Shown: piece by piece, positions 46,078 through 54,572 of the stretch
How the letters are laid out: each line of letters begins with the position of its first letter
How positions within the stretch are numbered: position 1 is the stretch's first letter
NCBI GenBank assembly: GCA_023382675.1
Contig: JAHDWN010000013.1
Coordinates: 62,860 to 126,859, forward strand
DNA length: 64,000 bases
Source: Anaerolineae bacterium
GTDB lineage: Bacteria; Chloroflexota; Anaerolineae; Aggregatilineales; Phototrophicaceae
Direction: 5' to 3'
Notes under the pieces: model-generated
Told to the model about the DNA's origin: nothing
The model's database searches: none
What the model saw: the letters and a program-made list of their open reading frames with translations, nothing else
Program-made: the position numbers and the translations under genes

Positions 46078-46257
46078 GTGGAGTTCTTACACAGCCTGAC
46101 GCCCGATTTTTTCGATGCGCTGGTGCTCGCCGTGATCATGATCGGCCTGGCGCTGGCTGCTGTACGTCTTTACAGCGATTTCACGCGCAAGCTCCCGCCC
46201 CAAAATCCACCACCTGCGCAAAAGCATGAAGTTACCGATAAACAGGGCCGTCCCTAA
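46078..46257 (+). CDS. Small single-helix membrane protein
   Basis: About 59 residues from GTG 46078 (or GTG 46075), with AAGGAG five to eight bases upstream. One membrane helix ('ALVLAVIMIGLALAAVRLY') and a short charged tail rich in Pro/Lys. Not recognised. Placed between the lysS-operon terminator and serS; serS starts 43 bases later, so it may be expressed with serS. Confidence 0.6.
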   Translation: MEFLHSLTPDFFDALVLAVIMIGLALAAVRLYSDFTRKLPPQNPPPAQKHEVTDKQGRP

Positions 46258-46299
46258 ACTGGTTTGCACCCGGAACACGGGCCAAGGAGAACCCCCCAA

Positions 46300-47718
46300 A
46301 TGATCGACATCAACCTGATTCGCGAACAACCGGACTGGGTCAAAGCGCAGATCAAGAAACTCAATGATGAAGCTGCGCTAAGTCGTGTGGCTGCTATCTT
46401 CGACATCGATCAACAGCGGCGGGCACTGCTGGTAGAGTCGGAAACCCTCCAGGCGGCGCGCAACAAACTCAACAAGAGCTTCGGGATGCTGCGGGGCAAT
46501 CGTAAGCTCGACGATCAGGACAAGCTCATTATCGCTGCGCACGCAGCGGCGGCGGTTCAGAACGGCGACTATGTGACTGCGGCGGGTCTGATGACGGGTG
46601 ATATACCTGCCGGCAGCAATCATGCGCCAAACGACGCGCTGGACGAACTGATGAATGCGCTCAAAGCTCTGGGCGAAAAGGTCGAGACACTCAACGAGCG
46701 TATCGGTGCGTTGGAAACTGATCTTCAGGAGAATATGCTCTGGCTGCCGAATTTGCCGCATGAGAGCGTGCCGGTCGCGGACAGTGAAGAGGCAAATATT
46801 GCCCACCCGCCGCAGGGCGAGCGCCGAACCTTCGATTTTGAGCCAAAGCCGCATTGGGATCTTGGCCCGGCGCTGGATATCATCGATTTCGAACGCGGCG
46901 TCAAAATGAGCGGCACGCGCGCCTATGTACTCAAAGGCATGGGCGCACGCTTGCAACGCGCTTTGATCTCGCTCTTTCTCGATCATGCGCGGGAGAACGG
47001 CTTTACCGAACTCTACGTCCCCTACATGATCCGCGAGGAGATGATGATCGGCGCGGGGCAGTTCCCGAAGTTCCGCGATAATGTCTATTTCGACACCGAG
47101 GCGGAACTCTACTTCCTGCCGACGGCGGAAGTTGCCATCACCAACCTGCACCGTGACGAAATCCTGGACGAAGCACAGCTCCCGCTCTACTACGCTGCAC
47201 ACACACCCTGCTTCCGCCGCGAAAAAGTCAGCGCCGGGCGCGATGTTCGCGGCATCAAGCGCGTACACCAGTTCGAGAAAGTCGAGCTATACAAATTCAC
47301 CGCACCGGAAACCAGCTATGCCGAATTGGAAAGCCTGACCGACAGCGCGGCGGATCTTCTGCGCAAGCTCAAGCTTCAATTCCGCCGGTTGGAAATCGTC
47401 ACCGGCGATCTGGGTTTCAGCGCGACTAAGAAATATGACTTGGAGGTCTGGGCACCTGGCTGCGCCGAATGGCTTGAAGTCAGCTCATGCAGCAATACCG
47501 AGGCGTTTCAGGCACGGCGTGCCAATATCAAGTACCGCCCAACCGATAGCAAAAAAGCGCAGTTCGTCCATACACTCAACGGCAGCGGTCTGGCAACACC
47601 GCGCGTCGTCATCGCCATTCTGGAAAACTACCAGCAGGCGGATGGCAGTGTCATCATCCCAGACGTACTGCGCCCATACATGGGCGGCGAAACGATGATA
47701 AGACCACCAGCCCGTTAG
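46300..47718 (+). CDS. serS: Seryl-tRNA synthetase with an enlarged N-terminal arm
   Basis: 472 residues from ATG 46300 (AAGGAGA ten bases upstream), about 45 longer than usual. Class II motif 2 'FRREKVSAGRDVRGIKRVHQF', given in part, and motif 3 'GSGLATPRVVIAILENYQ' are intact, as is the serine-site 'TAEVAITNLH'. The extra residues (about 63-114, Ala/Gly-rich) split the coiled-coil arm between 'RNKLNKSFG' and 'DELMNALKAL', at the tip that contacts the long variable arm of tRNA-Ser. Stop overlaps the convergent DUF3352 gene by four bases (TTAG). Confidence 0.95.
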   Translation: MIDINLIREQPDWVKAQIKKLNDEAALSRVAAIFDIDQQRRALLVESETLQAARNKLNKSFGMLRGNRKLDDQDKLIIAAHAAAAVQNGDYVTAAGLMTGDIPAGSNHAPNDALDELMNALKALGEKVETLNERIGALETDLQENMLWLPNLPHESVPVADSEEANIAHPPQGERRTFDFEPKPHWDLGPALDIIDFERGVKMSGTRAYVLKGMGARLQRALISLFLDHARENGFTELYVPYMIREEMMIGAGQFPKFRDNVYFDTEAELYFLPTAEVAITNLHRDEILDEAQLPLYYAAHTPCFRREKVSAGRDVRGIKRVHQFEKVELYKFTAPETSYAELESLTDSAADLLRKLKLQFRRLEIVTGDLGFSATKKYDLEVWAPGCAEWLEVSSCSNTEAFQARRANIKYRPTDSKKAQFVHTLNGSGLATPRVVIAILENYQQADGSVIIPDVLRPYMGGETMIRPPAR

Positions 47719-49442
47719 GATGTGGGTGTGGTCGTCACCATCAGTTCAAGTTGATACACGCCGCCGCCGAGATAATGGGTGTTGACACCAACCTGTTCGA
47801 ACGGTAACGACTGCCGTCCGCCAGGCTGCGGTGCAATCAGATTCAGGTAGGGATTGATGTCGACGTAGAGATGAGGCGCGCGCGTGCCGCTTAATGTCTG
47901 CCAACGCGCCTGATCGACCAGTCGGTTGTCGCCGCGCCGCGCATCCAGCGCCAGCTCGGCAGCCGAGCCGGTCGCAAAAATGACGACATTATCAACCGCG
48001 CCGATGCTGATTACGGGTGCGCCCGTTTGCGGCGCGCGCAGGATCGTGAACTGCGCCCCATCAATCGTTTCATCGACGAACAGATCGGGCGCGAGATAAG
48101 TCCGCACGAGTTGAGCGAGGCTTGCGCGTGTCGTTTCCGCATCGTCCGCCTGCATGACGGCTAGCAGATCGTAGGGTGTATTCAGTACAGGCGTAGGTGC
48201 ATTGGGACGCGGAATCAAGGCGACTGCGTAGCTGCCATCGAGATGGTCGAGTAACCCCGATTGAAGATTCAGCCCTTGCACGGCGGCAAGCGCGTCGTTG
48301 AAGCTCACAAAAGCCGCCTTCAGATCGTCAGCCGCTGGTATGTCACCAGCCTGAGGCAAAGCTGAAGTTGGCACGGGCAGCGCTGCCAGGAGAATGCCGG
48401 TGTAATTGGCCAGCGGCAGCCCCAGGAAGGTGACTGTCGCCGCCTGATTGGCGTCCGCGCCGCTCTGCACAGCGGCGGCACTGCGCGGGATAAAGTTGAG
48501 CAGTGAGCTTTCAATCTCTGCCGAGTCCTGGGCACTGCGCAACCTGGTATGCACAGTGACGACGGCGCGCCCGGTCGTGGTCTCAACCCCCGGCGGAGTC
48601 ACGCTCACGCCGATAGCATCCACCTGCCCGCGTAGCAGCGCCGATTCCAGTGTTTCCCGATTGTCCATCGTCGCCAGCGCCTGCCCCACCGCGTCGAACA
48701 GCGTTGCCGGCTCAGCGCTCCCGGTCAGGAGCACGCTGAATGCGTGCGCGGCGGCCTCGCCAGTCACGTAGGCATAGATCGGCGCGTCCGCTTCGTCACC
48801 GGCACGCACGCGCTCGTAAGCCGTGGTTGACGTGAGATGCGGAGCATCGCCATAGCCGGTATCCAACGCCGCCTCGATCATGCTCTCTGAGCCGATCATC
48901 ACGTTCGAGGGTGTGAAGGCAAAGGCCGCCTTGTCGCCTGCATAGATCGGTGTGTCGCGGTACATGCGTCTGGCTGGGAGCGACGCACCCTCCGGCAAAT
49001 CCTGCCCTTCCAGAACAGCGCGCATGGCTGAAAGCGCCCGGAAAGGATCGCGCGCCTCGAAAATCAAGAGGAAGTCGGCGGCCGCGACCATAAATTGATC
49101 ATCCAACGCGCCGTAAACGAAGACCAGTTCGTCATCCAGCCAGGGCTCTACCAGGGTCGTGAAATCTGCCATCTCCAGGTCAAAAAGATCGAGCGGAAAG
49201 AAGTCGTCATAATCGATACTGTCACCGAAATCGACACGCCCTGGCTCCAACATCCCGGCAGTGAGCAGCGCGTTGCCGAGGTTTTGCAGCATACTCTGAT
49301 CATGATGAACGGCCACGAAAGCGGCGGCATCGGCAGGCACCCAATCGAGCACACTCGCGTTGTCCTGAGCGTGGATAGGGAGCACAGCCAACCCTATCGT
49401 CAGGATCACCAGACATATCAACAACCGCCGCACCCGGTACAT
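47715..49442 (-). CDS. DUF3352-type exported protein
   Basis: 575 residues from ATG 49442 with a signal peptide (about 1-25, 'LPIHAQD'). It matches the DUF3352 pattern: 'LDWVPADAAAFVAVHHD', then 'WLDDELVFVYGALDD', 'PIYAGDKAAFAFTPSNVMIGS', 'YGDAPHLTSTTAYERVRA', and repeated alpha/beta modules to the end. Function unknown; exported and common in Chloroflexota and actinobacteria-type envelopes. Ends four bases inside serS on the opposite strand. Confidence 0.78.
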   Translation of the reverse strand: MYRVRRLLICLVILTIGLAVLPIHAQDNASVLDWVPADAAAFVAVHHDQSMLQNLGNALLTAGMLEPGRVDFGDSIDYDDFFPLDLFDLEMADFTTLVEPWLDDELVFVYGALDDQFMVAAADFLLIFEARDPFRALSAMRAVLEGQDLPEGASLPARRMYRDTPIYAGDKAAFAFTPSNVMIGSESMIEAALDTGYGDAPHLTSTTAYERVRAGDEADAPIYAYVTGEAAAHAFSVLLTGSAEPATLFDAVGQALATMDNRETLESALLRGQVDAIGVSVTPPGVETTTGRAVVTVHTRLRSAQDSAEIESSLLNFIPRSAAAVQSGADANQAATVTFLGLPLANYTGILLAALPVPTSALPQAGDIPAADDLKAAFVSFNDALAAVQGLNLQSGLLDHLDGSYAVALIPRPNAPTPVLNTPYDLLAVMQADDAETTRASLAQLVRTYLAPDLFVDETIDGAQFTILRAPQTGAPVISIGAVDNVVIFATGSAAELALDARRGDNRLVDQARWQTLSGTRAPHLYVDINPYLNLIAPQPGGRQSLPFEQVGVNTHYLGGGVYQLELMVTTTPTS

Positions 49443-49681
49443 AGGCGTTTCCAATCCAATCGAGACGATCATCACATAATAGTACTCTACAGTGTGCAAA
49501 TGAGTTTGGCATGAAATCAAATTCGGTTGATGGTGCGATCACCCTTATGCATCGTTTCCGGGCGAATGAATGCCGTTAGATTGCCTGTGTGTCCACGCAT
49601 TTGTGGGCCAGGTGTGTGTTCAAGTCGGCGTTGGCGGAGTACAATTTGCGCAGTTTCCCGCATCGTCATAGGAGGCAAGCC

Positions 49682-50116
49682 GTGGGTACGCTCATCGACA
49701 TCGTTCAATTCTTGCATTCGTGGCTGCGCTGGATATTCGTCGTGGTCGCCGTCGTCGCGCTGGTGTACTTTCTTATCAACCTGATTCAACAGAAGCCCTG
49801 GGTCAAGCAGGGGCAGACTCTGCTGATAGTGTTCAGTTCAACCCTGAGCCTGCAATGGCTGCTCGGTTTGGTGCTCTTCCTGCTCTACCAGGTTCCCGCA
49901 GGCTTCACCATTCGACATCAGTGGGAACATCTCGTGCCACAGACGGTGGCGCTGGCCCTGGCGCATCTTCACTTTCGCTGGCGACGGCAGGAGATGCCGG
50001 ACGCTGCCCGCTGGCGCAATGGCCTGGTACTGATCGTGGTTGTGCTGGTGGTGATCGTAGTTGGCATTGCAGTTCTGCCAGGAGATAGACAGTGGCGCTT
50101 CTACCTCCCAGGCTAG
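49682..50116 (+). CDS. Small four-helix membrane protein with conserved histidines
   Basis: 144 residues from GTG 49682 with a perfect AGGAGG just upstream. Four membrane helices; His12 in 'FLHSWLRW', His in 'FTIRHQWEH' and His in 'LALAHLHFRWRR' sit at helix ends in the pattern of small haem-binding or cytochrome-b561-like membrane proteins, but haem binding is inferred. Ends 19 bases ahead of the metallo-beta-lactamase-fold gene. Confidence 0.7.
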   Translation: MGTLIDIVQFLHSWLRWIFVVVAVVALVYFLINLIQQKPWVKQGQTLLIVFSSTLSLQWLLGLVLFLLYQVPAGFTIRHQWEHLVPQTVALALAHLHFRWRRQEMPDAARWRNGLVLIVVVLVVIVVGIAVLPGDRQWRFYLPG

Positions 50117-50135
50117 CGCAGGTGAGGTCATTATC

Positions 50136-51161
50136 TTGACGAGAAAACTGCCGCCCATCGAGCACTTTGAAACGAACGCGCAAGCACACATCTATCGCAT
50201 CCCTGTTGAAGCATTTCCGGGCGGCTTCATCGCCTACTGCTACCTCGTGCTCGACGCCGGTGAGCCAACGCTGATCGACACTGGCTCCGGCTTCGGCAAC
50301 AGCAACAGCGACCTGCTTGACGGCCTGGGGTCACTGCCGGATCTGTTTGGCATTCATTTCACAATGGCGGACATCCGGCGCATTCTGATCACGCATGGGC
50401 ACATCGATCACTTTGGCGGCATTGCGTTTGCTCTGGATCAAACCGGCGCTCAGGTCGGGATTCATCCGCTCGACCGGCGGGTGCTGACCAATTATGAGGA
50501 GCGAGTCGCCGTAGCGACCAAAGACCTGCGCGTTTACCTGGAACGTGCAGGTGTTCAGCCGCACCTGATGGCGAATCTGATCGATATGTATGGATTCGCC
50601 AAGCAGCACGTTCGCTCGGTTCAAGTCGATTTCATGCTTGAAGAATCCGCCGCAATCGAGCGGATGCAGTTCATTCACACGCCCGGTCACTGTCCGGGGC
50701 AGGTCTGTATCTTGATTGATGACATTCTGATCAGCGCCGATCACGTGCTCTCGCACACAACACCGCACCAGGCGCCGGAAAGCATTACCAACTACACAGG
50801 TCTCGGTCACTATCTGGATGCGCTCACCAAGTTGACGCACGTTGAGGATGTCCGACTGGCTCTGGGTGGTCACGAAGAGCCGATCCCTGATCTCTACGGG
50901 CGGATTGTAGATATTCACGCCAGTCATCAGCGCAAACTGAACCGCGTGCTGGAGACCATCCGCGACGCCCGACAGCCTGTCACCATCAGCGATCTCTCCA
51001 AGCGGATATACCCGGAGCGCCATGGCTATGAGATCCTCCTCGCACTAGAGGAGGTTGGAGCGCATGTGGAATATCTATACGAGCACGGGCAGCTTGCCAT
51101 CTGCAATTTGCATCAAGTCGAACAGGAGGATAATCCTCCCCTGCTCTATGGGCTGGCCTAG
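50136..51161 (+). CDS. Metallo-beta-lactamase-fold hydrolase
   Basis: 341 residues from TTG 50136 with GAGG eight bases upstream; an ATG at 50061 would overlap the previous gene by 56 bases and has no ribosome site. Zinc ligands: 'LITHGHIDHFGG' (HxHxDH), His in 'IHTPGHCPGQ', Asp in 'LISADHVLSH', His in 'LALGGHEEP'. A C-terminal winged-helix-like part ('PVTISDLSKRIYPERHGYEIL', given in part) is typical of the lactamase-like-2 (LACTB2) group. Substrate unknown. Confidence 0.88.
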   Translation: MTRKLPPIEHFETNAQAHIYRIPVEAFPGGFIAYCYLVLDAGEPTLIDTGSGFGNSNSDLLDGLGSLPDLFGIHFTMADIRRILITHGHIDHFGGIAFALDQTGAQVGIHPLDRRVLTNYEERVAVATKDLRVYLERAGVQPHLMANLIDMYGFAKQHVRSVQVDFMLEESAAIERMQFIHTPGHCPGQVCILIDDILISADHVLSHTTPHQAPESITNYTGLGHYLDALTKLTHVEDVRLALGGHEEPIPDLYGRIVDIHASHQRKLNRVLETIRDARQPVTISDLSKRIYPERHGYEILLALEEVGAHVEYLYEHGQLAICNLHQVEQEDNPPLLYGLA

Positions 51162-51195
51162 GCTAGCTGCGTGCAATTGAGATTGTTAAGATTAC

Positions 51196-51222
51196 TTGAA
51201 ATTACGCATGAGATCGTATTAT
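51196..51222 (+). promoter_or_regulatory. Possible promoter of the BMP transporter operon
   Basis: TTGAAA at 51196-51201, 15-base spacer, TATTAT at 51217-51222, 69 bases ahead of the start codon at 51291. Confidence 0.4.
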
Positions 51223-51290
51223 AGTCTCCCAAACGCAGACCCTGAATCGCGTACTTCAACCTCTCAGCTAAGGAACTCAGGAGAATGTAT

Positions 51291-52304
51291 ATGCGTAAAG
51301 AAATGATCGTGCTGATAGCCCTGATCGCTCTGGCGATGATTTCCGGGGTATCGATGGCACAAGATTGCGCCAGCGCCGATGTTTTGTGCGTTGGTCTGGT
51401 CACTGATGTCGGTGAAATCGACGACAAATCGTTTAACCAGTCGGCCTGGGAAGGCGTCCAGTTGGCCGCCTCCGAACTGGGTGCGCAGGTAGAATACATT
51501 GAAACGCAAGATGCCAAGGATTACCTTACGAACATCTCCCTGTTCGCCGATAACGGCTACGACATCATCGTGACCGTTGGTTTCGCGCTCGGCGAAGCGA
51601 CCGTTGAGGCAGCAGGCCAATATCCGGACATCAAGTTCATCGGCGTGGATCAATTCCAGGGTGCGACTGTTGACAACGTCGCCGGTCTGATCTTCCCCGA
51701 AGACAAATCGGGCTTCCTGGCTGGCGCGCTGGCCGGTATGCTGACGCAAACAGGCACCATCGCTGCCGTGCTCGGCACCGACCTGGTTCCGCCAGTCGTC
51801 GCCTTCAAGGAAGGCTATGAGGCAGGCGCACGTTACGTCAACTATGACATCAATTTGATCTCGACCTACCACCCCGGTGGTCTGGATGTCGCCTTCACCG
51901 ACCCCGAGTGGGGCGCGAGCACAGCCCGCCAGGCAATCGATCTGGGCGCGGACGTGGTCTTCGGCGCGGGTGGCAAGACCGGTAACGGTGCCCTTATCGA
52001 AGTCGCGGGCACCGCGGGTCTGTATTGCATCGGCGTCGATACCGATCAGTGGGAAACGGTTCCTGAAGCACATCCGTGCCTGGTTTCGAGCGCGATGAAA
52101 CTCATCACCCCCGGCGTCTTCGACATCATTCAGTCGGTCGTCGACGGTTCGTTCGCGGGTGGCAACGTTATCGGCGCTGTCGGCCTCGCGCCGTTCCACG
52201 ATTTCGAAGACAGCGTACCTCAGGACATCAAGGATCGGCTGGAGTCGATCCGCGGGCTGCTGGAAAGCGACGCAATTTCCACAGGCTATAACCCGGGCGG
52301 CTAA
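51291..52304 (+). CDS. BMP-family ABC transporter substrate-binding protein
   Basis: 338 residues from ATG 51291 with AGGAG seven bases upstream. Signal peptide 'MRKEMIVLIALIALAMISG' then the BMP/PnrA fold: 'VGLVTDVGEIDDKSFNQSAWEG', given in part, 'YDIIVTVGFALGEA', 'GLIFPEDKSGFLAGALAGML', 'GADVVFGAGGKTGNGALIEVA', given in part, and 'CIGVDTDQWETVPEAHP'. BMP proteins in other bacteria bind purine nucleosides. No lipobox is seen. A 14-pair hairpin with T run follows, before the permease genes. Confidence 0.93.
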   Translation: MRKEMIVLIALIALAMISGVSMAQDCASADVLCVGLVTDVGEIDDKSFNQSAWEGVQLAASELGAQVEYIETQDAKDYLTNISLFADNGYDIIVTVGFALGEATVEAAGQYPDIKFIGVDQFQGATVDNVAGLIFPEDKSGFLAGALAGMLTQTGTIAAVLGTDLVPPVVAFKEGYEAGARYVNYDINLISTYHPGGLDVAFTDPEWGASTARQAIDLGADVVFGAGGKTGNGALIEVAGTAGLYCIGVDTDQWETVPEAHPCLVSSAMKLITPGVFDIIQSVVDGSFAGGNVIGAVGLAPFHDFEDSVPQDIKDRLESIRGLLESDAISTGYNPGG

Positions 52305-52334
52305 TCGCCTTGCTGTGAGCCAAATTGCTTAGCA

Positions 52335-52378
52335 ATATGCGACGTGCCAACTCTTAGGGCACGTCGCATATTTTTTTG
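52335..52378 (+). terminator. Strong intra-operon terminator/attenuator after the BMP gene
   Basis: Fourteen perfect pairs (ATATGCGACGTGCC with its complement, 52335-52348 and 52358-52371), nine-base loop, then a run of seven T. It would let most transcripts stop after the binding protein and only some reach the permeases. Confidence 0.92.
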
Positions 52379-52424
52379 TTATTCTTGTCAAAATTTACTC
52401 ATATGACGACAGGTGAAGCCATTT

Positions 52425-53534
52425 ATGGCAATGCAAGCAACCGAACAGGAAGTCAGGGGCACTTTTGGCGAGCGTTTGGCCGGTTTTTGGCGCGCCGCCA
52501 GCGTGCCACTTATGGCTATTCTTCTCGCAGCGCTGATCGGCGCGATCATCCTCATCATCTCCGGAGCCAACCCCATCGACGCCTACGCAGCACTGTTTCG
52601 AGGCTCTTTCAGCAACGCCCGCGCAATTGGACGCACACTGGAGAAAGCCACGCCGTTGATCCTCGCTGGCCTGGCAGTCGCCTTCGCCTTCAAAGGCGGC
52701 CTATTCAATATCGGCGGTCAGGGGCAGCTGCTCATTGGCGCGATTGTGGCCGCGGCGTTGGGTTTCGGGCTGAACGGGCTGCCATTCATCATCCACATGC
52801 CTATCGCGCTGCTGGGCGGCGCGCTCGCAGGCGCATTCTACGCATCGATTGCCGGCGCATTGAAAGCCTTCACCGGTGCTCACGAGGTCATCACGACCAT
52901 CATGCTCAACTTTGTCGCTATCAATATCACAGATTTTCTGTCGAACGGCCCCTGGAAGGATACCGGCATCGTAGCACGGACGCCTGCGATTCTAGAGACG
53001 GCGGCAATTCCCAAATGGGACAGCATTCCACTGGGCTTCTTCATCGCCGCCGCTGTCGCCATCATCATATGGTACCTCCTCTTTCGCACGACGCTTGGCT
53101 TCGAGATCCGCACTGTCGGTCTGAATCCAAACGCAGCCAAATATGCGGGCATCCGAGTCGCGCGCATCACCATCCTGACGATGGCGATCAGCGGTTTGCT
53201 GGCTGGCATGGGTGGGTCGATAGAAACGCTCGGAGTCGTTGGTCGCTTCCAGCCAGGCTTCAACATCGGTCTCGGCTTTGATGGCATTACTATCGCCCTA
53301 CTCGCACGAACGCATCCGCTCGGCGTCATTCCGGCAGCGATCTTGCTCGGCGCGATGCAGGCCGGTTCAAGCCAGATGCAGTTCGATGCGAAAGTCTCTT
53401 TCGAAATTATCGACGTGATTCAGGCACTCATCTTGTTCTTCGTCTCCGCCGAGATGATTGTCCGCTGGATTCTGCGCATTCGCGGAGAAGGCGATGGCGG
53501 TGTCCGGTTGAGCAGCGGTTGGGGACAAGGGTAA
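52425..53534 (+). CDS. BMP-type ABC transporter permease 1 (NupP-like)
   Basis: 369 residues from ATG 52425 with AGGTGA nine bases upstream (GTG 52413 is less likely). About ten membrane helices of the branched-chain permease fold, with 'GLFNIGGQGQLLIGA', 'TGAHEVITTIMLNFVA', 'GLNPNAAKYAGIRV' and 'GGSIETLGVVGRF' that are typical of the first nucleoside permease. Likely pairs with the next permease as a heterodimer. Twelve-base gap to the next gene. Confidence 0.94.
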   Translation: MAMQATEQEVRGTFGERLAGFWRAASVPLMAILLAALIGAIILIISGANPIDAYAALFRGSFSNARAIGRTLEKATPLILAGLAVAFAFKGGLFNIGGQGQLLIGAIVAAALGFGLNGLPFIIHMPIALLGGALAGAFYASIAGALKAFTGAHEVITTIMLNFVAINITDFLSNGPWKDTGIVARTPAILETAAIPKWDSIPLGFFIAAAVAIIIWYLLFRTTLGFEIRTVGLNPNAAKYAGIRVARITILTMAISGLLAGMGGSIETLGVVGRFQPGFNIGLGFDGITIALLARTHPLGVIPAAILLGAMQAGSSQMQFDAKVSFEIIDVIQALILFFVSAEMIVRWILRIRGEGDGGVRLSSGWGQG

Positions 53535-53546
53535 GAGGCAACAGTT

Positions 53547-54566
53547 ATGACATCGAATGTCGCACTCATAAAGAACAGCAGCTGGCTCGACTTCCTGCGC
53601 AAAACCGGCGTTTGGATCAGCATCCTCGTCGTCATCGGCGCAATCTATGGTTATCTGACGGAACCTCAGATCACAACGTCGATGCTGGCATCGACCCTCC
53701 GCCAATCGACCCCCCTTGTCCTGGGCGCGTTATGTGGACTTCTGGGCGAGCGTTCCGGCGTGATTAACATCGGCATTGAAGGGCAAATGCTGCTTTCAGC
53801 CTTCACCGGTTTCCTGGCGAACGTCTACACGGGCAATCTGCTCGTGGCTGTCATGGTCGGTGTGCTGACCGGGGCACTGTTGGGCGGTCTGCTTGCCTTC
53901 ATGTCCGTCACGCTCAAGATGGATCAGATCATCGGCGGCACGGTCATCAACATTCTGGCACTGGGTCTGACGGGTTTCTTCTATCAAACCGGTCTGACGA
54001 CGCAGGGCAAACTCCAGCCAATCGAGCTAGGCCCGCTGGCAAGCCTGCCCCTGGTCGGCCCCGTCCTATTTGAGAACCCGCCGATAACGTACCTGGCGAT
54101 CATTCTCGTCTTTGTCATGCATTACATGCTGTTTTACACGCGCTGGGGCCTGCGCACGCGCGCCATTGGTGAACATCCGCGCGCGGCGGATACGGTAGGC
54201 ATCAATGTCAATCGGATGCGCTACATCAACGTCATCATCGCCGGTGGCATCGCCGGACTGGCGGGTGCGTTTCTCACGCTCGAAGCCGTCGGCTCTTTCG
54301 AGCGCGCGATGACGAATGGGCGCGGTTTTGTCGCTCTGGCAGTCATGATCTTTGGCAAATACATGCCGTTCGGCGTCTGGGGCTCGGCGCTGCTCTTCGG
54401 CTTCGCCACAGCGCTGCAAACGCAGTTGCAGTTCAGCGGCACAATCCAGATCCCCCATCAGTTTATCGGCATGTTGCCCTACCTGCTGACCATCGTCGTA
54501 CTGGCAGGCTTTGTCGGACGCACGCGACCACCGGCGTCTGAAGGAAAACCCTACGAAACGGAGTAA
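53547..54566 (+). CDS. BMP-type ABC transporter permease 2 (NupQ-like)
   Basis: 339 residues, about ten helices. Motifs: 'TPLVLGALCGLLGERSGVINIGIEGQML', given in part, 'DQIIGGTVINILALGLT', 'RAIGEHPRAADTVGI' and 'MPFGVWGSALLFGFA'. These match the second permease of nucleoside importers. AAGAGG precedes the ATG. Ends six bases before the ATPase gene. Confidence 0.94.
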   Translation: MTSNVALIKNSSWLDFLRKTGVWISILVVIGAIYGYLTEPQITTSMLASTLRQSTPLVLGALCGLLGERSGVINIGIEGQMLLSAFTGFLANVYTGNLLVAVMVGVLTGALLGGLLAFMSVTLKMDQIIGGTVINILALGLTGFFYQTGLTTQGKLQPIELGPLASLPLVGPVLFENPPITYLAIILVFVMHYMLFYTRWGLRTRAIGEHPRAADTVGINVNRMRYINVIIAGGIAGLAGAFLTLEAVGSFERAMTNGRGFVALAVMIFGKYMPFGVWGSALLFGFATALQTQLQFSGTIQIPHQFIGMLPYLLTIVVLAGFVGRTRPPASEGKPYETE

Positions 54567-54572
54567 GCACCG

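Noticed and set aside
52376-53281. Plus-strand open frame, 301 codons, in another frame of the first permease gene
   Set aside because: Arg/His/Ser-rich without hydrophobic helices, while the overlapping frame is a clear ABC permease.
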